DNA of 64,000 bases from Nansenia antarctica. Lineage: Eukaryota; Chordata; Actinopteri; Argentiniformes; Microstomatidae. A program made the position numbers and the translations under genes. Below are positions 54,827 to 64,000 of the stretch, piece after piece. Where the stretch lies: positions 39,547,144 through 39,611,143 of the forward strand of contig OZ022345.1 in NCBI GenBank assembly GCA_963989245.1, in the 5' to 3' direction. Position 1 is the first letter of the stretch; each line of letters begins with the position of its first letter. Under the pieces are notes generated by a model. That model was not told the origin of the DNA. It ran no database searches and saw only the letters and a list, made by a program, of their open reading frames with translations.

Positions 54827-55203
54827 TTCTCCATGATCACATCAGGTGGTTGCGTCTTTTCCTATCTACAAGAATTTGGTCCAAAAGCTCTTTCAAATCT
54901 AAGATATTCTGTAAGTAGTCGTCATGGAGCACGCTGAAATGAGTCATTAGTGAATGAAGATGGCACTTTGATTTCTTTTTTAAAAATGGTTATACTGTTT
55001 GCATTGCTCTGGAGTGCCTACGGTTTCTGGGGACACCCCAACCTCCACCTCCACCCCCACTGCCATCTCCAGCACCACCCTCACCCCCTGGTTCCCTCTC
55101 ACTGTTTCACATCTCCAGCACCACCCTCACCCCCTGGTTCCCTCTCACTGTTTCACAGTCTGTTTGATCTCCAGCACCACCCTCACCCCCTGGTTCCCTC
55201 TCA

Positions 55204-58829
<3,626 letters not shown>

Positions 58830-58912
58830 TTAACTGATCATATTTTTAAGTTCAGTAGATCCAGGAGGTCTGATTTATCAGGTCGTGAAATGGAGCAGGT
58901 ACGTAGGAGTGT

Positions 58913-61900
58913 GCTAGGAAGTAACAGGAAGTAACAGGAAGTAACAGAAGGTAACAGGATGTAACAGAAGGTAACAGGAAGTAACAGGAAGTAACAGAAG
59001 GTAACAGAAAGTAACAGAAAGTAACAGAAGGTAACAGGGAGTAACAGGAAGTAACAGGAAGTAACAGAAAGTAACAGAAGGTAACAGGGAGTAACAGAAG
59101 GTAACAGGAAGTAACAGGAAGTAACAGAAAGTAACAGAAGGTAACAGGGAGTAACAGAAGGTAACAGGAAGTAACAGGAAGTAACAGGAAGTAACAGGAA
59201 GTAACAGGAAGTAACAGGAAGTAACAGAAGGTAACAGGGAGTAACAGGAAGTAACAGAAGGTAACAGGAAGTAACAGAAAGTAACAGGAAGTAACAGAAA
59301 GTAACAGAAGGTAACAGAAAGTAACAGAAGGTAACAGAAAGTAACAGAAAGTAACAGAAAGTAACAGAAGGTAACAGAAAGTAACAGAAAGTAACAGAAA
59401 GTAACAGAAAGTAACAGAAAGTAACAGAAGGTAACAGGAAGTAACAGAAGATAACAGGAAGTAACAGAAAGTAACAGAAAGTAACAGAAAGTAACAGAAG
59501 GTAACAGGAAGTAACAGGAAGTAACAGAAGATAACAGGAAGTAACAGGAAGTAACAGGAAGTAACAGAAGGTAACAGAAAGTAACAGAAAGTAACAGAAG
59601 ATAACAGGAAGTAACAGGAAGTAACAGAAGGTAACAGGAAGTAACAGAAAGTAACAGGAAGTAACAGAAAGTAACAGGAAGTAACAGGAAGTAACAGAAA
59701 GTAACAGAAAGTAACAGAAGGTAACAGGAAGTAACAGAAAGTAACAGGAAGTAACAGAAGGTAACAGAAAGTAACAGAAAGTAACAGGAAGTAACAGAAA
59801 GTAACAGGAAGTAACAGAAGGTAACAGGAAGTAACAGAAAGTAACAGAAAGTAACAGAAAGTAACAGAAGGTAACAGGAAGTAACAGGAAGTAACAGAAG
59901 ATAACAGGAAGTAACAGGAAGTAACAGGAAGTAACAGAAAGTAACAGAAAGTAACAGAAAGTAACAGAAGGTAACAGAAAGTAACAGAAAGTAACAGAAG
60001 GTAACAGGAAGTAACAGAAGGTAACAGGAAGTAACAGGAAGTAACAGGAAGTAACAGAAAGTAACAGAAAGTAACAGAAGGTAACAGAAAGTAACAGAAA
60101 GTAACAGGAAGTAACAGAAAGTAACAGGAAGTAACAGAAAGTAACAGAAAGTAACAGAAAGTAACAGAAAGTAACAGAAAGTAACAGAAGGTAACAGGAA
60201 GTAACAGGAAGTAACAGAAGATAACAGGAAGTAACAGGAAGTAACAGGAAGTAACAGAAAGTAACAGAAAGTAACAGAAAGTAACAGGAAGTAACAGAAA
60301 GTAACAGGAAGTAACAGAAGGTAACAGAAAGTAACAGAAGGTAACAGAAAGTAACAGAAAGTAACAGGAAGTAACAGAAGGTAACAGGAAGTAACAGAAG
60401 GTAACAGGAAGTAACAGGAAGTAACAGGAAGTAACAGAAAGTAACAGAAAGTAACAGGAAGTAACAGAAAGTAACAGAAAGTAACAGGAAGTAACAGAAA
60501 GTAACAGAAGGTAACAGAAAGTAACAGAAAGTAACAGAAAGTAACAGAAGGTAACAGAAAGTAACAGGAAGTAACAGAAAGTAACAGGAAGTAACAGAAA
60601 GTAACAGAAAGTAACAGAAAGCAACAGAAGGTAACAGAAGGTAACAGAAGGTAACAGAAAGTAACAGAAAGTAACAGAAAGTAACAGAAAGTAACAGAAG
60701 GTAACAGAAAGTAACAGAAAGTAACAGAAGGTAACAGGAAGTAACAGAAAGTAACAGAAAGTAACAGGAAGTAACAGGAAGTAACAGGAAGTAACAGAAA
60801 GTAACAGAAGGTAACAGAAAGTAACAGGAAGTAACAGAAGGTAACAGAAAGTAACAGGAAGTAACAGAAAGTAACAGGAAGTAACAGAAAGTAACAGGAA
60901 GTAACAGAAAGTAACAGAAAGTAACAGAAAGTAACAGAAGGTAACAGGAAGTAACAGGAAGTAACAGAAAGTAACAGAAAGTAACAGAAAGTAACAGAAA
61001 GTAACAGAAAGTAACAGAAAGTAACAGGAAGTAACAGAAAGTAACAGGAAGTAACAGAAAGTAACAGAAAGTAACAGAAAGCAACAGAAGGTAACAGAAA
61101 GTAACAGAAAGTAACAGAAAGTAACAGAAAGTAACAGAAAGTAACAGAAAGTAACAGGAAGTAACAGAAAGTAACAGGAAGTAACAGAAGGTAACAGAAG
61201 GTAACAGAAGGTAACAGGAAGTAACAGAAAGTAACAGAAGGTAACAGGAAGTAACAGAAAGTAACAGGAAGTAACAGAAAGTAACAGAAAGTAACAGAAA
61301 GTAACAGAAAGTAACAGAAAGTAACAGAAGGTAACAGAAAGTAACAGAAGGTAACAGGAAGTAACAGAAGGTAACAGGAAGTAACAGAAGGTAACAGGAA
61401 GTAACAGGAAGTAACAGAAAGTAACAGAAAGTAACAGAAAGTAACAGAAAGTAACAGAAAGTAACAGGAAGTAACAGAAAGTAACAGAAAGTAACAGAAA
61501 GTAACAGAAGGTAACAGAAAGTAACAGAAGGTAACAGGAAGTAACAGAAGGTAACAGGAAGTAACAGAAGGTAACAGGAAGTAACAGAAGGTAACAGGAA
61601 GTAACAGAAAGTAACAGAAAGTAACAGAAAGTAACAGGAAGTAACAGGAAGTAACAGGAAGTAACAGAAAGTAACAGAAAGTAACAGAAGGTAACAGGAA
61701 GTAACAGACAGTAACAGAAAGTAACAGAAAGTAACAGAAGGTAACAGAAAGTAACAGAAAGTAACAGAAGGTAACAGAAAGTAACAGAAAGTAACAGAAA
61801 GTAACAGAAAGTAACAGAAAGTAACAGGAAGTAACAGAAGGTAACAGAAAGTAACAGGAAGTAACAGGAAGTAACAGGAAGTAACAGAAAGAAACAGGAA

Positions 61901-64000
61901 GTAACAGAAAGAAACAGGAAGTAACAGAAGGTAACAGAGAAGGTAACAGAAAGTAACAGAAAGTAACAGAAAGTAACAGAAAGTAACAGAAAGTAACAGG
62001 AAGTAACAGAAAGTAACAGAAAGTAACAGGAAGTAACAGAAAGTAACAGAAAGTAACAGAAAGTAACAGGAAGTAACAGGAAGTAACAGAAAGTAACAGA
62101 AAGTAACAGAAAGTAACAGAAAGTAACAGAAAGTAACAGAAGGTAACAGAAAGTAACAGAAGGTAACAGAAAGTAACAGAAAGTAACAGAAAGTAACAGA
62201 AAGTAACAGGAAGTAACAGGAAGTAACAGAAAGTAACAGAAAGTAACAGAAAGTAACAGGAAGTAACAGAAAGTAACAGAAAGTAACAGAAAGTAACAGG
62301 AAGTAACAGAAAGTAACAGGAAGTAACATAAAGTAACAGAAAGTAACAGAAAGTAACAGGAAGTAACAGAAAGTAACAGAAAGTAACAGAAAGTAACAGG
62401 AAGTAACAGAAAGTAACAGAAGGTAACAGAAAGTAACAGGAAGTAACAGAAAGTAACAGGAAGTAACAGGAAGTAACAGAAAGTAACAGAAAGTAACAGA
62501 AAGTAACAGAAAGTAACAGAAGGTAACAGGAAGTAACAGAAGGTAACAGAAAGTAACAGAAAGTAACAGGAAGTAACAGGAAGTAACAGGAAGTAACAGA
62601 AGGTAACAGAAAGTAACAGAAAGTAACAGGAAGTAACAGAAGGTAACAGGAAGTAACAGAAAGTAACAGGAAGTAACAGAAGGTAACAGGAAGTAACAGG
62701 AAGTAACAGAAGGTAACAGGAAGTAACAGGAAGTAACAGGAAGTAACAGGAAGTAACAGAAAGTAACAGGAAGTAACAGAAAGTAACAGAAAGTAACAGA
62801 AAGTAACAGAAAGTAACAGAAAGTAACAGAAAGTAACAGAAGGTAACAGGAAGTAACAGGAAGTAACAGAAGATAACAGGAAGTAACAGGAAGTAACAGG
62901 AAGTAACAGAAAGTAACAGAAAGTAACAGAAAGTAACAGGAAGTAACAGAAAGTAACAGGAAGTAACAGAAGGTAACAGAAAGTAACAGAAGGTAACAGA
63001 AAGTAACAGAAAGTAACAGGAAGTAACAGAAGGTAACAGGAAGTAACAGAAGGTAACAGGAAGTAACAGGAAGTAACAGGAAGTAACAGAAAGTAACAGA
63101 AAGTAACAGGAAGTAACAGAAAGTAACAGAAAGTAACAGGAAGTAACAGAAAGTAACAGAAGGTAACAGAAAGTAACAGAAAGTAACAGAAAGTAACAGA
63201 AGGTAACAGGAAGTAACAGAAAGTAACAGAAGGTAACAGGGAGTAACAGAAGGTAACAGAAGGTAACAGAAGGTAACAGAAAGTAACAGAAGGTAACAGA
63301 AAGTAACAGGAAGTAACAGAAAGTAACAGGAAGTAACAGAAAGTAACAGAAAGTAACAGAAAGCAACAGAAGGTAACAGAAGGTAACAGAAGGTAACAGA
63401 AAGTAACAGAAAGTAACAGAAAGTAACAGAAAGTAACAGAAGGTAACAGAAAGTAACAGGAAGTAACAGAAAGTAACAGAAAGTAACAGAAAGTAACAGA
63501 AGGTAACAGGAAGTAACAGAAAGTAACAGAAAGTAACAGAAAGTAACAGAAAGTAACAGAAGGTAACAGGAAGTAACAGAAAGTAACAGAAAGTAACAGG
63601 AAGTAACAGGAAGTAACAGGAAGTAACAGAAAGTAACAGAAGGTAACAGAAAGTAACAGGAAGTAACAGAAGGTAACAGAAAGTAACAGGAAGTAACAGA
63701 AAGTAACAGGAAGTAACAGAAGGTAACAGGAAGTAACAGGAAGTAACAGAAGGTAACAGGAAGTAACAGGAAGTAACAGGAAGTAACAGGAAGTAACAGA
63801 AAGTAACAGGAAGTAACAGGAAGTAACAGAAAGTAACAGGAAGTAACAGAAAGTAACAGGAAGTAACAGAAGGTAACAGGAAGTAACAGGAAGTAACAGA
63901 AGGTAACAGAAAGTAACAGGAAGTAACAGAAAGTAACAGAAGGTAACAGGAAGTAACAGGAAGTAACAGGAAGTAACAGAAGGTAACAGGAAGTAACAGA
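58913..64000. repeat. 10-bp satellite array, GTAACAGRAR
   Basis: About 508 tandem copies run to the window end. Three main variants (GTAACAGAAA, GTAACAGGAA, GTAACAGAAG) are mixed, with rarer ATAACAG, GCAACAG and GAAACAG. The register is strict except for a 2-bp insertion at about 61937. Since 10 is not a multiple of three, all minus-strand frames remain open for thousands of bases; these are not genes. Confidence 0.98.

Noticed and set aside
54082..54840. Proline/serine-rich and Gly/Arg-rich frames of 150-250 codons
   Set aside because: Polypurine minisatellite read in several frames at once.
58838..63366. Open frames of 1163 and 1504 codons on the minus strand
   Set aside because: They are translations of the 10-bp satellite (LSVTFCYFLL-type repeats) in two frames at once; no unique sequence and no gene context.

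Overview
The window is teleost-like vertebrate nuclear DNA. It carries two split protein-coding genes with GT-AG introns. The rest is fish-type transposons (Rex1/L2-like LINEs, Ty3/gypsy, hAT, Tc1, MITEs), a gamma/epsilon-type endogenous retrovirus, and abundant micro-, mini- and satellite DNA. The species cannot be fixed from the sequence alone.

Layout. 1-8955 (minus): endogenous retrovirus with an open gag, an in-frame amber codon, then PR-RT-RNaseH, an integrase displaced by a frameshift, and an open env; paired LTRs were not found. 8956-13100: unresolved AT-rich and GA-repeat sequence plus a short gag-like fragment. 13541-18390: LINE fragments, a GC-rich TIR transposon holding a three-copy 390-bp repeat, and a Tc1 fragment. 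18391-24498: a Ty3/gypsy pol split by a hAT element (8-bp target duplication). 25173-26644: a gypsy remnant with a 285-bp LTR and a MITE. 28690-33225: a near full-length Rex1-like LINE split by another hAT. 34970-45822 (plus): an NXPE-family gene in five coding exons. Its introns hold an inverted copy of the same LINE and a Ty3/gypsy element with identical LTRs. 46-54.8 kb: microsatellites, a 2-kb minisatellite, and a hAT-like element carrying a gypsy integrase fragment. 55.2-58.8 kb (minus): the C-terminal exons of a PSD/EFA6-family Arf6 exchange factor. 58,918-64,000: an array of a 10-bp unit that runs off the window.

How the parts relate. The two host genes are unrelated and convergent (NXPE plus, PSD minus), about 9.4 kb apart. 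Almost everything else is mobile or tandem DNA with several nesting levels, so relative ages can be read: LINE or gypsy first, hAT or LINE second, solo LTRs and the identical-LTR gypsy among the youngest. The strongest candidate novelty is a domain of about 180 residues between protease and RT in the retroviral pol. It carries two H-x-T motifs in the layout of 2H phosphoesterases. Other notable points are a textbook -1 frameshift signal in the young gypsy element, and a minisatellite that has copied the 5' splice site of a PSD exon in an in-frame 24-bp unit.
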